Shown here: one piece after another, positions 18,215 through 27,847 of the stretch
How the letters are laid out: each line of letters starts with the position of its first letter
Position numbering within the stretch: the stretch's first letter is position 1
Source of the DNA: Vibrio lentus
GTDB lineage: Bacteria; Pseudomonadota; Gammaproteobacteria; Enterobacterales; Vibrionaceae
Direction: 5' to 3'
Assembly (NCBI RefSeq): GCF_002875945.1
Contig: NZ_MCZK01000036.1
Location: 1 to 64,000 of the forward strand
DNA: 64,000 bases
Notes under the pieces: generated by a model
Told to the model about the DNA's origin: nothing
Databases searched by the model: none
What the model saw: the letters and a program-made list of their open reading frames with translations, nothing else
Program-made: the position numbers and the translations under genes

Positions 18215-18862
18215 ATGTCTAAAGGTTACTCATTTGATGTGAATGGGGTGGTCAACGCCGCCCCAAAAGCTGACAAACCGGGTCAGCTTTATTATGTAAT
18301 CGGTCCTTCTGGTGCTGGTAAAGATTCGATTATCTCGGCGCTACGTGAGCAGTTCGTTAAAGACTTGGTGGTTGCTCATCGCTACATCACACGTGCAGCC
18401 GATGCTGGTGGCGAAAACCATGTAGAGCTCAGTGATGATGAATTCTTTATTCGCTATTCGCGAAATATGTTTGCGATGAGTTGGCAAGCTCACGGCATGA
18501 GCTACGGCATTGGCCAAGAGGTTCACCAATGGATGGATGCGGGCTTGAGTGTTGTGGTTAATGGTTCGCGTGCGTATTTAGATGCAGCAAGAGACTTGTT
18601 TGGTGAACGATTAGTCCCCGTTGTGGTTAGTGTTAAGCCAAAGGTGTTAGAAGCACGTTTACGAGCCCGCGGTCGTGAAAGTGAAGCTGAGATTACCCTT
18701 CGATTGCAACGCGCGGCGGACTATTGTGTGGACTCAGAATCCACTCTAAATAACACGCTTTGTATTGATAACAGTGGCACGATTGACCAGAGCATTGCGC
18801 AGTTTGCGCGATTAAAAGAACAAGCTGAAAGGCTCGCAGAACCAGCAGGTGGTGTCGCATGA
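18215..18862 (+). CDS. phnN: ribose 1,5-bisphosphate phosphokinase PhnN
   Basis: A 215-residue P-loop kinase with VIGPSGAGKDSII (residues 28-40) and the guanylate-kinase-like lid and RAADAGGENHVELSD segment. It turns ribose 1,5-bisphosphate from PhnP into PRPP, feeding nucleotide synthesis. An N-terminal stretch of ~20 residues precedes the kinase domain. Ends in a 4-bp overlap with phnP. Confidence 0.94.
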   Translation: MSKGYSFDVNGVVNAAPKADKPGQLYYVIGPSGAGKDSIISALREQFVKDLVVAHRYITRAADAGGENHVELSDDEFFIRYSRNMFAMSWQAHGMSYGIGQEVHQWMDAGLSVVVNGSRAYLDAARDLFGERLVPVVVSVKPKVLEARLRARGRESEAEITLRLQRAADYCVDSESTLNNTLCIDNSGTIDQSIAQFARLKEQAERLAEPAGGVA

Positions 18863-19626
18863 AGTTGACCATGTTAGGCACTGCCAACAGTGCGATGGTG
18901 CCAGTTTACGGGTGTGATTGTTCGGTGTGTGTTTCTTCCCTTGAAAAACCCAGTTTAAGACGAGAAAAGTCATCAGCGTTCCTTGAACATAATGGCAAGT
19001 TTCTCTTGTTGGATGCTAACGCGCCTGACCTGATGCGCCGCTTTCCTGCTGGATCGATTGATCAGATATTATTGACTCATTACCACATGGATCATGTCCA
19101 GAGTTTGTTTGATCTCCGATGGGGTGCTGGCGATAAGATCTCGGTGATTTCTCCTGATGATCCGCTGGGTTGTGATGATCTTTATAAACATCCCGGTATT
19201 TTGGATTTTTCCATGCGAGCACAAGCGTTTAAGTCGTTTGATTGGCAGGGAATAACCGTAACGCCATTGCCACTCAATCACTCTAAACTTTGTCTTGGTT
19301 ATTGCTTTGAATTTGACGGGAAGCGGTTGGCTTATTTAACCGATACGGTAGGGCTGCCAAAGCAAACCGAGCGTTGGCTGATAGAGTTCCCTGTTGATTG
19401 GTTAATCACGGATTGTAACTCCCCACCAATTGAAGATCCTCAAGTTCGAGCCAACTCAAACCACAACGATTTCCACCATATATTAGATATTGATGAAACC
19501 TGTCGTCCGAAGAACCTTGGCCTGATTCATGTGAGCCACCATATGCTTGGCTGGGCAGAAGAACACCCACAAGCCTTTTCACAGCGATTGCGCATTCTCA
19601 ACGATGGCGAGGAGATAACCCTATGA
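18859..19626 (+). CDS. phnP: phosphoribosyl 1,2-cyclic phosphate phosphodiesterase PhnP
   Basis: A 255-residue metallo-beta-lactamase-fold enzyme with the HYHMDH metal motif (about residues 74-79), YGCDCSVC near the N-terminus (structural zinc cysteines) and LIHVSHHMLGWAE near the C-terminus. It opens the cyclic phosphate left by PhnJ to ribose 1,5-bisphosphate. Overlaps phnN and the next gene by four bases. Confidence 0.95.
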   Translation: MKLTMLGTANSAMVPVYGCDCSVCVSSLEKPSLRREKSSAFLEHNGKFLLLDANAPDLMRRFPAGSIDQILLTHYHMDHVQSLFDLRWGAGDKISVISPDDPLGCDDLYKHPGILDFSMRAQAFKSFDWQGITVTPLPLNHSKLCLGYCFEFDGKRLAYLTDTVGLPKQTERWLIEFPVDWLITDCNSPPIEDPQVRANSNHNDFHHILDIDETCRPKNLGLIHVSHHMLGWAEEHPQAFSQRLRILNDGEEITL

Positions 19627-20264
19627 GCCAACCTCTTTCCCCAACCTTAAACAGCGAACCGAGCGTCGCTGAAAGCAGCAAGCTGCACAACGTTGAGCTC
19701 GGACGTTGGACTGAAATCGCTGACCGTTGCGTGCTAAATAACGTGCAAGTCGGAGACTACAGCTACATACAAAACGACTGTAATCTGATGTTTACCGAAA
19801 TAGGTAAGTTCACATCAATCGCTGCGGCGGTTCGCCTGAATCCGAGCAATCACCCGTGGTGGCGTCCAACGCTGCATCACTTTACTTATCGCCCGGGTAA
19901 GTATCAGTTAGGTGAAGATCCTACGTCACTAGATGATGAGGTGTTCTCATGGCGCGAAGAAGACAAAGTACATGTTGGGCATGATGTTTGGATTGGTCAC
20001 GGTGTCATTGTGCTCCCGGGTATTAAGATTGGTAATGGTTCGATAGTCGGTGCGGGCAGCGTGGTTACGAAAGACGTGCCGCCATATTCTATTGTGGTTG
20101 GCAACCCTGCCAAGGTGTTGCGCCCTCGCTTTGATGATCCTAGCTACGCCGAGCGATTAGAAAGCCTTGAGTGGTGGCATTGGGATGATGAAAAACTGGC
20201 AGAAGCATTGCCACTATTCCAAAAAGATTGCGGTGAGTTTTTGGCTTACTTTGAGCAAACCTAA
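19623..20264 (+). CDS. hexapeptide-repeat acetyltransferase of phosphonate clusters
   Basis: A 213-residue left-handed beta-helix acyltransferase. Hexapeptide repeats run through the middle (VQVGDYSYIQNDCNLM; HVGHDVWIGHGVIVLPGIKIGNGSIVGAGSVVTKDV), followed by YSIVVGNPAKVLRPRF, as in the xenobiotic/chloramphenicol acetyltransferase group. The family is recurrent at the end of phn operons (TIGR03308-type). It probably acetylates an aminophosphonate or a pathway intermediate, as the unrelated GNAT protein PhnO does elsewhere; the substrate is not known to me. Start overlaps phnP (ATGA). Confidence 0.88.
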   Translation: MSQPLSPTLNSEPSVAESSKLHNVELGRWTEIADRCVLNNVQVGDYSYIQNDCNLMFTEIGKFTSIAAAVRLNPSNHPWWRPTLHHFTYRPGKYQLGEDPTSLDDEVFSWREEDKVHVGHDVWIGHGVIVLPGIKIGNGSIVGAGSVVTKDVPPYSIVVGNPAKVLRPRFDDPSYAERLESLEWWHWDDEKLAEALPLFQKDCGEFLAYFEQT

Positions 20265-20292
20265 ATCCAATATCCTTTAAGTCTGAAAACTA

Positions 20293-20319
20293 AAAAAGCA
20301 GCCTCAGCGGCTGCTTTTT
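20293..20319. terminator. bidirectional terminator between phn operon and MATE gene
   Basis: Stem GCAGCC / GGCTGC with A5 before and T5 after, so it works for both the rightward phn operon and the leftward MATE gene. Confidence 0.9.
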
Positions 20320-20373
20320 CGTTTAATAATTTTCTGGCGGTTTAGTTGGTAAGCCGTTTAGTTCGCTAGTTGG

Positions 20374-21708
20374 TTAATTAGCTAGCTTAGCCTCGACTTG
20401 TCCAAGTGCGCGTTGGTACATAAACCATGCACAGGTTCCGGCAAGCACATTACCTACCATTGCGCCCCAGAACAGACCTTCAATACCAGCAAGCAGCGAG
20501 CCAACCCACAAGCAAGGCAAGAAGAAGGCGAATAGACGCAGCGCTGAAATCGTCAAGGCGGTGTAAGACTTGCCCAGAGCGTTCGAGACAGAAACCATCA
20601 GCATACAGATTCCCAATGGCCCTAAGCTAATAGGCACGATCAGTAGGTGATAGTTCAAAATCGTTGAGACTTCGCTTTCACTGGTCATTAGGTTTGCCAG
20701 TCCGCCAGAGAATAACCAAGTCACCAATGCGATGACCAGTTGGAAACCTAACACGAAGGTAACGGCAATCTTCACAAGACTACGTATGTTCCCAAGGTTC
20801 TTTTCACCCAACATGCGACCAATCATAGGTGGCATCGACATGGTCAGTGCTAGAACTGCAACTATTGAGAAGAATTCAAAACGCGAACCCAGCGCCCAAG
20901 CTGCAACGGCAGCGGTGCCATAGCCAGCAAGCAGTTTAGTGGCGAACATTGATGAAACCGGTGGCAGCAACTGACTGATCATTGCAGGCCCCATGATGTT
21001 ACCAATGGAGCGAACACTCTTGCCGATGTCGAGATCGTGCCAGTCGAATGTCATCCAATGCTTCTTAGTCACCTTAGGAGCAACGATAAAGATACCCGCA
21101 CCGAACGCCAAGATGGTCGCAATGGCGGCTCCATTGATGCCCATGTCGAGCGTAAAGATGAAAATCGGATCCAATATCAAGTTGATGATACTGGTCGCGA
21201 TCATCATTGAACCGGGCAGCATAGTATTACCATTGGCACGACACACACTGTAGAAAAAGTAGAGCAGTGCGCCTGTCCAAGAGCTGACTAGCCAATAGAT
21301 CCAATAAGAATCAATGATTGGTAATACCGTTGGTGGCGCATCCAACAACTGTAAAATTGGCCCACGCAGCAGATAGATGATGACGGAGAAAAGCGCGACA
21401 CTCACGCTGCCCATCGCAATCACTAATCCACCGAGCTGCTTAGCGTAGCGCGTTTCATTCGCGCCAATGGCTCTAGCGATTACCGCAGTTGTCGCGATAC
21501 CTAGCCCGACCTGAATACCAATGATGATCATCTGTATTGGAAGTGTAAAACCTTGAACAGCGAGCGGTAGTACGCCCAGCTGGCCAATAAAAGCACTGTC
21601 TACAAGCTGGAAGCTCATTAGGGAAAGTACCCCAAACAACATTGGCCATGTCATTGTATAGAGTTGTCGGCCAAGAGAAGGCGAGGGAGTTGCGGTAGTA
21701 GAATTCAT
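20374..21708 (-). CDS. MATE-family efflux transporter
   Basis: A 444-residue inner-membrane protein with 12 hydrophobic spans in two halves, each opening with the MATE pattern (LYTMTWPMLFGVLSLMSFQLVDSAFIGQLG; IMGPAMISQLLPPVSSMFATKLLAGYG). It is expected to export cationic drugs or other toxic compounds using Na+ or H+. Monocistronic and convergent with the phn operon. Substrate not predictable. Confidence 0.9.
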   Translation of the reverse strand: MNSTTATPSPSLGRQLYTMTWPMLFGVLSLMSFQLVDSAFIGQLGVLPLAVQGFTLPIQMIIIGIQVGLGIATTAVIARAIGANETRYAKQLGGLVIAMGSVSVALFSVIIYLLRGPILQLLDAPPTVLPIIDSYWIYWLVSSWTGALLYFFYSVCRANGNTMLPGSMMIATSIINLILDPIFIFTLDMGINGAAIATILAFGAGIFIVAPKVTKKHWMTFDWHDLDIGKSVRSIGNIMGPAMISQLLPPVSSMFATKLLAGYGTAAVAAWALGSRFEFFSIVAVLALTMSMPPMIGRMLGEKNLGNIRSLVKIAVTFVLGFQLVIALVTWLFSGGLANLMTSESEVSTILNYHLLIVPISLGPLGICMLMVSVSNALGKSYTALTISALRLFAFFLPCLWVGSLLAGIEGLFWGAMVGNVLAGTCAWFMYQRALGQVEAKLAN

Positions 21709-22030
21709 AACACTCTTATCGGTCTTGAAGTTAGGCTTGTTGTGGTGACAAACCTCTCAATGAAGAATTGCGTAAAGGATAACGTAAGGTCAGCTCGATA
21801 CCAATAATTGTTACCGGATCTAAGCATATTACTTAATGTCGAATTTGGCGGTGTTGGCGCATTGTGTGCTGTCACTTTAGGGAAGCATCTCTCAAACCTT
21901 ATTTATTTTATAGGGTTATCGTTGTTGGCTAATGTAATTATCAAATCCATAAACTAATATCGTTGGAGAGAAAAGGAATTGCGAGTCAGCAAGCACCGTT
22001 TTAACTGCATATTGGAGAAGGAACCTAAAT
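21709..22030. promoter_or_regulatory. 322-bp divergent intergenic region
   Basis: Holds the start regions of the MATE gene (-) and the RelA/SpoT-fold gene (+), with GGAGAAGGA about 8-15 bases before ATG 22031. I see no small ORF with a good ribosome site and no strong palindrome. Confidence 0.4.
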
Positions 22031-23146
22031 ATGCCGACCACAGAAGAAATTCAGATCAGCCAAGAACAAGTTAGAAAGAACAAGGCAAAGGTACTCGCCA
22101 AGATAAACCAACAAGGCATCATGTCTCAGGGCTTTCGGTTAGTTAACGTCAAAGATTACCAACAGAAGCTGCAAGCATTGAAACAAAAGGTCGAAAACTT
22201 CGACTACATGAATGCCGCTAACAAGCAGCAAGATCAAGTCATTCTCGACATCATGACTCAGAAGGAAAAGATCCATAACTATCTGGATGAATCATCCAGT
22301 CAGAAGTTAGCGAATGGCAACCTAGATTTTGGTTCTCGAAATCAAGTCGCGAATGCCACGCTCAAGAAAAAGCAGCTGTTTCTGATGTTTATGGAGACAG
22401 TTGAAGCGCAAGAGGCACTCAGAGAGTTTGCTGTGAAAGTCGCATCGGTGTGTAACGGGACACTCAAACAGCCTCCCGGTGCTTATTTAGGTGTCAAAGA
22501 CTTCCATGGTGCACTGGATAAAATCACCAACCGCAAACGTCATTACGATATTGGTGATCTCAAAGATGCAGCGCGTATGACGATCGTGTTTGAGAGTATG
22601 GAAGATATGATCATTGCTAAAGCGATGATCATTTTGACCAAAGAGTTTGTCGAGTTGAAACATCATCAATCTGCGATGAAAGATCGCTACGGCACTAGCC
22701 AAGGTGATAATGCTAAGTTCAACTGCGGCGCAACCGATGCTGGCTACAAAGACATTAAGTTCTTCTTGAAGATGGCCAATGGACATATTGGTGAATTGCA
22801 GCTCAATACCAAGAACATGATGGTGGCGAAAAAGAACGGTCACATCATCTATGACATCCTCCGAGACGGAGGCAATCTTGATAAGGCATTTACGATCACC
22901 AATACAGAAGTGCTTGCTAAGATAAGCCGTAACATGAGTGAAAAGTGGTTCACCTTTATGAACACACGAGTGCCAAAGGCGCGAGATGATTTGATGGCCG
23001 TGCAGCAGTTAGTTGATCGTTTGAGAGCGAACCTAGGAAGAGGGCAGAACTCACTTCAAGTCAGTTTAGAAGAGATAACCATACTGTCTCGTGTCAGCCT
23101 CTACATCTATGAGCAGGGTGATAACGCCAGAGCTTTATTAGAGTAG
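22031..23146 (+). CDS. stand-alone RelA/SpoT nucleotidyltransferase-fold protein, function unknown
   Basis: A 371-residue soluble protein without signal peptide or membrane span. Residues 1-130 are mostly charged helix, likely coiled coil. Residues about 140-280 resemble the synthetase fold of RelA/SpoT: HYDIGDLKDAARMTIVFES (171-189) corresponds to the DxxGxRI region, and GYKDIKFFLKMANGHIGELQLNT (from 238) followed by KNGHIIYDILR corresponds to the GYRSIH...ELQI.T segment. There is no HD hydrolase, TGS or ACT domain. Proteins with this fold include small alarmone synthetases, toxSAS toxins and tRNA-modifying toxins, but key catalytic residues differ, so activity is uncertain. Monocistronic with a strong ribosome site and terminator. 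No antitoxin-like neighbour is seen. Confidence 0.7.
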   Translation: MPTTEEIQISQEQVRKNKAKVLAKINQQGIMSQGFRLVNVKDYQQKLQALKQKVENFDYMNAANKQQDQVILDIMTQKEKIHNYLDESSSQKLANGNLDFGSRNQVANATLKKKQLFLMFMETVEAQEALREFAVKVASVCNGTLKQPPGAYLGVKDFHGALDKITNRKRHYDIGDLKDAARMTIVFESMEDMIIAKAMIILTKEFVELKHHQSAMKDRYGTSQGDNAKFNCGATDAGYKDIKFFLKMANGHIGELQLNTKNMMVAKKNGHIIYDILRDGGNLDKAFTITNTEVLAKISRNMSEKWFTFMNTRVPKARDDLMAVQQLVDRLRANLGRGQNSLQVSLEEITILSRVSLYIYEQGDNARALLE

Positions 23147-23158
23147 GTGGAAATAAAA

Positions 23159-23181
23159 AAGCCAGTCGCAATGACTGGCTT
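23159..23181. terminator. bidirectional terminator
   Basis: Stem AAGCCAGTC / GACTGGCTT, loop GCAAT. On the minus strand it is followed by a T-rich tract, so it chiefly ends ppsA; the same hairpin follows the rightward RelA-fold gene. Confidence 0.85.
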
Positions 23182-23224
23182 TGTAGTGTCTACTTTTCGT
23201 TGTATTTACTTGTCGAGCAAAGCG

Positions 23225-25597
23225 TTACTTATTCGCAACGTTACCTAACTTCAACCAAGTGTCGATAACCGTATCTGGGTTTAGTGAAACAGAGCTGATG
23301 CCTTGTTCCATTAACCACTCCGCTAGGTCGTCATGGTCAGATGGGCCTTGGCCACAAATACCCACGTATTTACCTGCTTTAGCTGCTGCATCGATTGCCA
23401 TTTTCAGCATCGCTTTCACCGCTGGGTTACGCTCGTCGAATAAGTGAGCAACGTCACCTGAGTCTCGGTCTAGGCCAAGTGTCAGCTGTGTCATGTCGTT
23501 TGAACCGATAGAGAAGCCATCGAAGTACTTCAAGAACTCATCAGCCAAAATAGCATTGGATGGAAGTTCACACATCATGATGACTTTCAGACCTTGGTCG
23601 CCACGGCGTAGGTTAAATTTAGCCAGAATGTCGATAACTGATGCCGCTTCGCTCGGAGTGCGAACGAATGGGATCATGATTTCAACGTTCTTCAGTCCCA
23701 TCTCGTTACGAACACGTTTTAGCGCTTGAGTTTCAAGCTCGAAACAGTCTTCAAATACTGGAGAGATGTAACGAGATGCACCACGGAAGCCCAGCATTGG
23801 GTTCTCTTCATGTGGTTCAAACGTTTTACCGCCAACAAGGTTGCTGTACTCGTTCGACTTGAAGTCAGACATACGTACGATCACACGCTTAGGCCAGAAT
23901 GCAGACGCGATAGTCGCGATGCCTTCCGTTAGCTTGCTTACGTAGAAATCGATAGGATCTTTGTAGCCACGAATACGCTGGTTGATTTCTGCTTTAATTT
24001 CGTCAGTTTGCTCATCGAAGTTCAACAGAGCTTTAGGGTGAATACCAATCATCTTGTTGATGATGAATTCAAGACGAGCAAGGCCAACACCTTCGTTCGG
24101 GATTTGAGCGAAGTCGAAGGCGCGATCAGGGTTACCCACGTTCATCATTACTTTGGTTGGCAGCATTGGTAGCTCATCAACCTCAGAACGTTTGATCTCA
24201 AAGTCGAGTTCGCCGTTGTAAACGTAACCTGTTTCGCCTTCTGAACATGACACTGTTACGGTGTCGCCGTCATTCAGGCTGCTTGTCGCGGTACCACAAC
24301 CAACAATTGCAGGGATACCGAGCTCACGAGCAATGATGGCTGCGTGACAAGTACGGCCACCACGGTTAGTCACAATCGCAGAGGCTTTTTTCATTACAGG
24401 TTCCCAGTCTGGGTCTGTCATGTCGGTTACCAGCACGTCGCCTTCTTGAACCAGTGACATTTGGTCTAGAGAGTCAACCAAACGAACAGGGCCAGAACCG
24501 ATACGTTGACCGATAGCACGGCCTTCAACCAAGACATCCGCCTTGTTGTTTAGCTCGTAACGCTCGATAACGTTTTGGTCGCTTTGAGAACATACGGTTT
24601 CAGGGCGCGCTTGAACGATGTAAAGCTTGCCGTCGATGCCATCTTTTGCCCACTCAATATCCATCGGTCGTTGGTAGTGTTTCTCGATGATCATCGCTTG
24701 TTTTGCCAGCTCTTTGATCTCTTCATCGTTCAGTGAGAACTCATTACGTTCTTGAGTATCCGTATCGATGATATCAACTTGCTTGCCGATCTCTTGGTTG
24801 GTTGAGTAGATCATCTTGATCAACTTAGAACCAAACGTCTTTTTAACAACGGGGTAGTGACCCGCTTCTAGCATTGGCTTGTGAACGTAGAATTCGTCTG
24901 GGTTCACAGCGCCTTGTACGACCATTTCACCTAGGCCCCAAGAAGAGGTGATGAACACCACTTGGTCGAAGCCTGACTCAGTATCAAGCGTGAACATCAC
25001 ACCTGAAGAGGCTTTGTCTGAGCGAACCATACGTTGGATGCCCGCAGACAATGAAATACCTCGGTGATCAAAGCCTTGGTGTACTCGGTAAGAGATAGCG
25101 CGATCGTTAAACAGTGAAGCGAACACGTGTTTAGTCGCTTCGATAACTGCATCGATACCTTTCACGTTAAGGAAGGTTTCTTGTTGGCCTGCAAAAGAAG
25201 CATCTGGAAGGTCTTCAGCCGTTGCCGATGAACGAACCGCAACAGACAATTCTTCGTTGCCTTCAATCAGTTCGCGGTAGTTATCACGGATGTCTTGCTC
25301 TAGTGATTCTGGGAATGGTGCGTCTAGAACCCATTGTCGAATCGTTGCACCTGTCTTACGCAGTGCGTCAACGTCTTCAACATCAAGTTCATCAAGGAGT
25401 TGGTGAATGCGCTCATCAAGACCTTTGTAGTCAAGAAAGTTATTAAACGCATAAGAGGTGGTAGCAAAACCATTAGGTACTGATACGCCAGCGTTGGCTA
25501 GGTTAGAAACCATCTCGCCAAGTGAAGCATTCTTACCGCCGACTTTGTCGACATCTTCCATGGAAAGGCCATTGAACCATAGGGTGTTATTTTGCAT
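23225..25597 (-). CDS. ppsA: phosphoenolpyruvate synthase
   Basis: A 790-residue cytoplasmic enzyme that makes PEP from pyruvate and ATP during growth on three-carbon compounds. It has the N-terminal ATP-grasp/PPDK nucleotide-binding domain ([32 protein letters not shown]), the swivelling domain with the phosphohistidine in [21 protein letters not shown], and the C-terminal PEP/pyruvate domain ([42 protein letters not shown]). GGAG precedes ATG 25597 by seven bases. Divergent from its regulator ppsR. Confidence 0.98.
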   Translation of the reverse strand: MQNNTLWFNGLSMEDVDKVGGKNASLGEMVSNLANAGVSVPNGFATTSYAFNNFLDYKGLDERIHQLLDELDVEDVDALRKTGATIRQWVLDAPFPESLEQDIRDNYRELIEGNEELSVAVRSSATAEDLPDASFAGQQETFLNVKGIDAVIEATKHVFASLFNDRAISYRVHQGFDHRGISLSAGIQRMVRSDKASSGVMFTLDTESGFDQVVFITSSWGLGEMVVQGAVNPDEFYVHKPMLEAGHYPVVKKTFGSKLIKMIYSTNQEIGKQVDIIDTDTQERNEFSLNDEEIKELAKQAMIIEKHYQRPMDIEWAKDGIDGKLYIVQARPETVCSQSDQNVIERYELNNKADVLVEGRAIGQRIGSGPVRLVDSLDQMSLVQEGDVLVTDMTDPDWEPVMKKASAIVTNRGGRTCHAAIIARELGIPAIVGCGTATSSLNDGDTVTVSCSEGETGYVYNGELDFEIKRSEVDELPMLPTKVMMNVGNPDRAFDFAQIPNEGVGLARLEFIINKMIGIHPKALLNFDEQTDEIKAEINQRIRGYKDPIDFYVSKLTEGIATIASAFWPKRVIVRMSDFKSNEYSNLVGGKTFEPHEENPMLGFRGASRYISPVFEDCFELETQALKRVRNEMGLKNVEIMIPFVRTPSEAASVIDILAKFNLRRGDQGLKVIMMCELPSNAILADEFLKYFDGFSIGSNDMTQLTLGLDRDSGDVAHLFDERNPAVKAMLKMAIDAAAKAGKYVGICGQGPSDHDDLAEWLMEQGISSVSLNPDTVIDTWLKLGNVANK

Positions 25598-25775
25598 TTA
25601 TTTCTCCAGAAACATAGCAAGCATTGTAGGGATTTAAAGGCAAACGATTACGTATCAGTTTAAAAAAATGTAAATTATTTTTAAAAGCTGTGGGGGACGT
25701 AATAGTCAGCAGGGTTTCGTTATATATATTATGGTTCCCATCCTACTCAAAATAATTTTAAACATTAAATAAAAA

Positions 25776-26609
25776 ATGCAAATTGATATTCAAAGTCGTG
25801 ATGTATTCTATGTTTCTGATGGAACGGCCATAACATGTGAGACTTTAGGGCATGTTGTTCTAGGTCAATTCCCATTCGAAGCTAATGAAAAAACCTTCCC
25901 GTTTGTCGAAAGTGAAGACAAACTTTCTGATTTATTGAAAGAGATCGAGATTTCATATCGAGCAACAGGGCATGAGCCTTTGGTGTTCTTCTCGATTGTG
26001 ATTCCGGAGATAAAACTGAAGTTGTTAGATGCCCCGGCACACTGTTATGACGTGTTAGAGAGTATTGTGCAGAAAGTGCAAGATGATACGAAAATGGCAC
26101 CTAAGCCGAAGCTGCAGCGTTCTCGTAGCGTCAATAAAGACTCGGACAAATACTTCGACCGTATTGCTGCTATCGAATACACGTTAGCGCACGACGACGG
26201 CATTACTTTAAAAGGCTTGGAAGAGGCAGACATTATCTTGTTGGGTGTCTCTCGCAGCGGTAAAACGCCAACGAGCTTGTACATGGCAATGCAGTTTGGT
26301 TTACGCGTCGCAAACTATCCGTTTATCCATGATGATATTGCTCGCTTAAGGTTGTTACCTGAGTTTGAGATATATCGCCATAAGCTGTTTGGTTTGACGA
26401 TTGATGCGGAAAGGCTGACCGAGATCCGAGAAAATCGATTGGCTGGCAGTGAGTATGCGAGTGACTCTCAATGTTTGTATGAGCTGCAAACGGTAGAAGG
26501 GTTGTTCAGACGTGAAGCCATTCCATACATCAACACCTCGTCACTGTCTGTTGAAGAGATTTCGACACGAATCTTGGAGCGTACAGGGTTGAGAAGACGC
26601 TTGCTCTGA
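25776..26609 (+). CDS. ppsR: PEP synthetase regulatory kinase/phosphorylase
   Basis: A 277-residue protein with [23 protein letters not shown] at the N-terminus and the P-loop [15 protein letters not shown] (about residues 157-171). This DUF299 family uses ADP to phosphorylate a Thr of PEP synthetase and reverses it with phosphate, switching gluconeogenesis off and on. Divergently paired with ppsA over 178 bp, as in other gammaproteobacteria. The ATG 25776 lacks a clear Shine-Dalgarno sequence. Confidence 0.95.
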   Translation: MQIDIQSRDVFYVSDGTAITCETLGHVVLGQFPFEANEKTFPFVESEDKLSDLLKEIEISYRATGHEPLVFFSIVIPEIKLKLLDAPAHCYDVLESIVQKVQDDTKMAPKPKLQRSRSVNKDSDKYFDRIAAIEYTLAHDDGITLKGLEEADIILLGVSRSGKTPTSLYMAMQFGLRVANYPFIHDDIARLRLLPEFEIYRHKLFGLTIDAERLTEIRENRLAGSEYASDSQCLYELQTVEGLFRREAIPYINTSSLSVEEISTRILERTGLRRRLL

Positions 26610-26634
26610 TAAAGGGAATTAAGTGTATAAAGAA

Positions 26635-26671
26635 ACGAGAATCTCATTCGGTGAGATTCTCGTCTTTGTTT
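26635..26671 (+). terminator. intrinsic terminator after ppsR
   Basis: 12-bp perfect stem ACGAGAATCTCA / TGAGATTCTCGT with loop TTCGG, followed by CTTTGTTT. Confidence 0.85.
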
Positions 26672-26689
26672 GTTACTTGCTATTTTTAA

Positions 26690-26713
26690 CGAATCAACGA
26701 ATCAACGAATCAA
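26690..26713. repeat. three tandem copies of CGAATCAA
   Basis: Three exact 8-bp copies span the end of grxB, including its stop codon (TGA on the minus strand at 26710-26712), and continue downstream. Copy-number change would leave the protein C-terminus nearly intact because the stop sits inside the last copy. Confidence 0.8.
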
Positions 26714-27342
26714 CGAAGCAGAGACAGCTTTAGTGTTTCGCTTTGCTTCTCTAACCAACGTTCAAGCGCTGGTGGCCATGTGATACTTGGTTCAACACAG
26801 AAGCCGCGCAACATAGAGAAGTACACCGCTTGGTCAATAAGCGGCAGCGACGACTCACCATTTTCTAGGTTCAGTAGAAGCTCTGCATCTTTCAATAACG
26901 GATTAATCTGTTCAACGAACTGCGGCGTTTGCTCAATCAGTTTTTCGAAATTGAGTTCTTCTGTCTCTTTGTTTGCGCGCCATGCAGTTTTGCTTGCTTC
27001 TGATTGGTATTCAGCAAGGTCTAGTTTCCACCAACGTGGTAAACCGATGCGTTGGCTTAGCGGGAATGCACGAGTTTGGAACAGAGTGACTTGCTCTGAT
27101 GGTACACGCTGATCATCACTTGATTTCAAGTCCATAAAGTAAGCGATGATATCCAAGCTTTCCGCCATGATAGAGCCATCGTCTTTCTGTAAGACAGGCA
27201 CCATCTTTTTACCGATCAAATCGATAAGGGTTTGGGCGTCATCATAATCCACAGAAACAAGCTCGATGTTCAAGCCTAGAGATTGAGCGATGTAGGCCAC
27301 TCTTGCACAGAAAGGGCAGTGGTCGTAAATATAAAGCTTCAT
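26710..27342 (-). CDS. grxB: glutaredoxin 2 (GrxB)
   Basis: A 210-residue protein with a thioredoxin-fold N-terminal domain carrying CPFC (C9, C12) and a GST-like helical C-terminal domain, the length and layout of GrxB. It reduces mixed disulfides with glutathione in the cytoplasm. VPVLQKDDGSIMAESLDI holds the cis-Pro glutathione-binding turn. The start ATG 27342 has AGGGAAG upstream. Monocistronic, convergent with ppsR. Confidence 0.92.
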   Translation of the reverse strand: MKLYIYDHCPFCARVAYIAQSLGLNIELVSVDYDDAQTLIDLIGKKMVPVLQKDDGSIMAESLDIIAYFMDLKSSDDQRVPSEQVTLFQTRAFPLSQRIGLPRWWKLDLAEYQSEASKTAWRANKETEELNFEKLIEQTPQFVEQINPLLKDAELLLNLENGESSLPLIDQAVYFSMLRGFCVEPSITWPPALERWLEKQSETLKLSLLR

Positions 27343-27582
27343 AGCTTCCCTTAGTTCAGGTCATTATAAATATAAGTTAATGCTAATGTACCAGAAAGTA
27401 TTGCGAACATTAAGCGTCAATAACGTTAAGTATCAATAAACTCTAAGCACTAATAAACAGTGAGCATCAACCGACAATAAGTACTTGGTATAAATACTAT
27501 TTTATTAATTCTATTGTCTGTTGGATTCGGCTTTACTGCAATGAGTAAACTAATGAGAAGGTTGCTGGGAAATGGCAGGCAC

Positions 27583-27636
27583 AAAAAAGGCTCTGGCAAT
27601 CCCCTCTAATGCAGAAGAGTGAGATCAGCCAGAGCC
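27583..27636 (-). terminator. intrinsic terminator of the 52-codon gene
   Basis: Read leftward, stem GGCTCTGGC (27636-27628) pairs with GCCAGAGCC (27597-27589) around a 30-nt loop and is followed by six T residues. It lies about 50 bp after the stop of the small gene at 27689-27847. Confidence 0.85.
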
Positions 27637-27688
27637 TGTATTCTGTTACCTTTAGCAGATGGTCTACTAAAAGAGCAAAGTGGTTAAA

Positions 27689-27847
27689 CTATGCTTTTTT
27701 AAGATCTTGCATTGGGTAAGTAAGCGTCATTGCGCCTTCTACAGTTGTAACGTGAACGTAGCCGCCACCAGCGCTTAGGCCAGTCACTACCATTTCACCA
27801 AGTTCAACACCTTTTGTTGCTACAACGCGATCATCAACTGAAAACAC
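27689..27847 (-). CDS. small protein of 52 residues, family not recognised
   Basis: A short gene with start GTG 27847, GAAGG eight bases upstream and stop TAG at 27689-27691. The product begins MFSVDDRVVATKGVELGEM, has a glycine-rich centre (LSAGGGYVHV) and ends MQDLKKA. It looks beta-rich, alternating short strands, with no membrane span or signal peptide; fold and function are unknown to me. A terminator immediately downstream and an AT-rich stretch upstream make an independent transcription unit likely. Codon choice looks normal for the window (GGT, GTT, GAA). A start three codons upstream (GTG TGT AAA) is possible but has no spacing for the ribosome site. Confidence 0.75.
   Translation of the reverse strand: MFSVDDRVVATKGVELGEMVVTGLSAGGGYVHVTTVEGAMTLTYPMQDLKKA

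Noticed and set aside
21800..21840. Second copy of the ATACCAATC-type repeat near GATACCAATAATTG
   Set aside because: Only the first eight bases resemble the repeat end; no matching interior or opposite end follows.
22031..23146. Toxin-antitoxin pair containing the RelA-fold protein
   Set aside because: No small partner gene lies directly upstream or downstream; both flanks are intergenic DNA or ppsA with a terminator.
25598..25775. Cra (FruR) operator between ppsA and ppsR
   Set aside because: AAACGATTACG near 25643 only partly resembles the known site; the symmetry is too poor to call.
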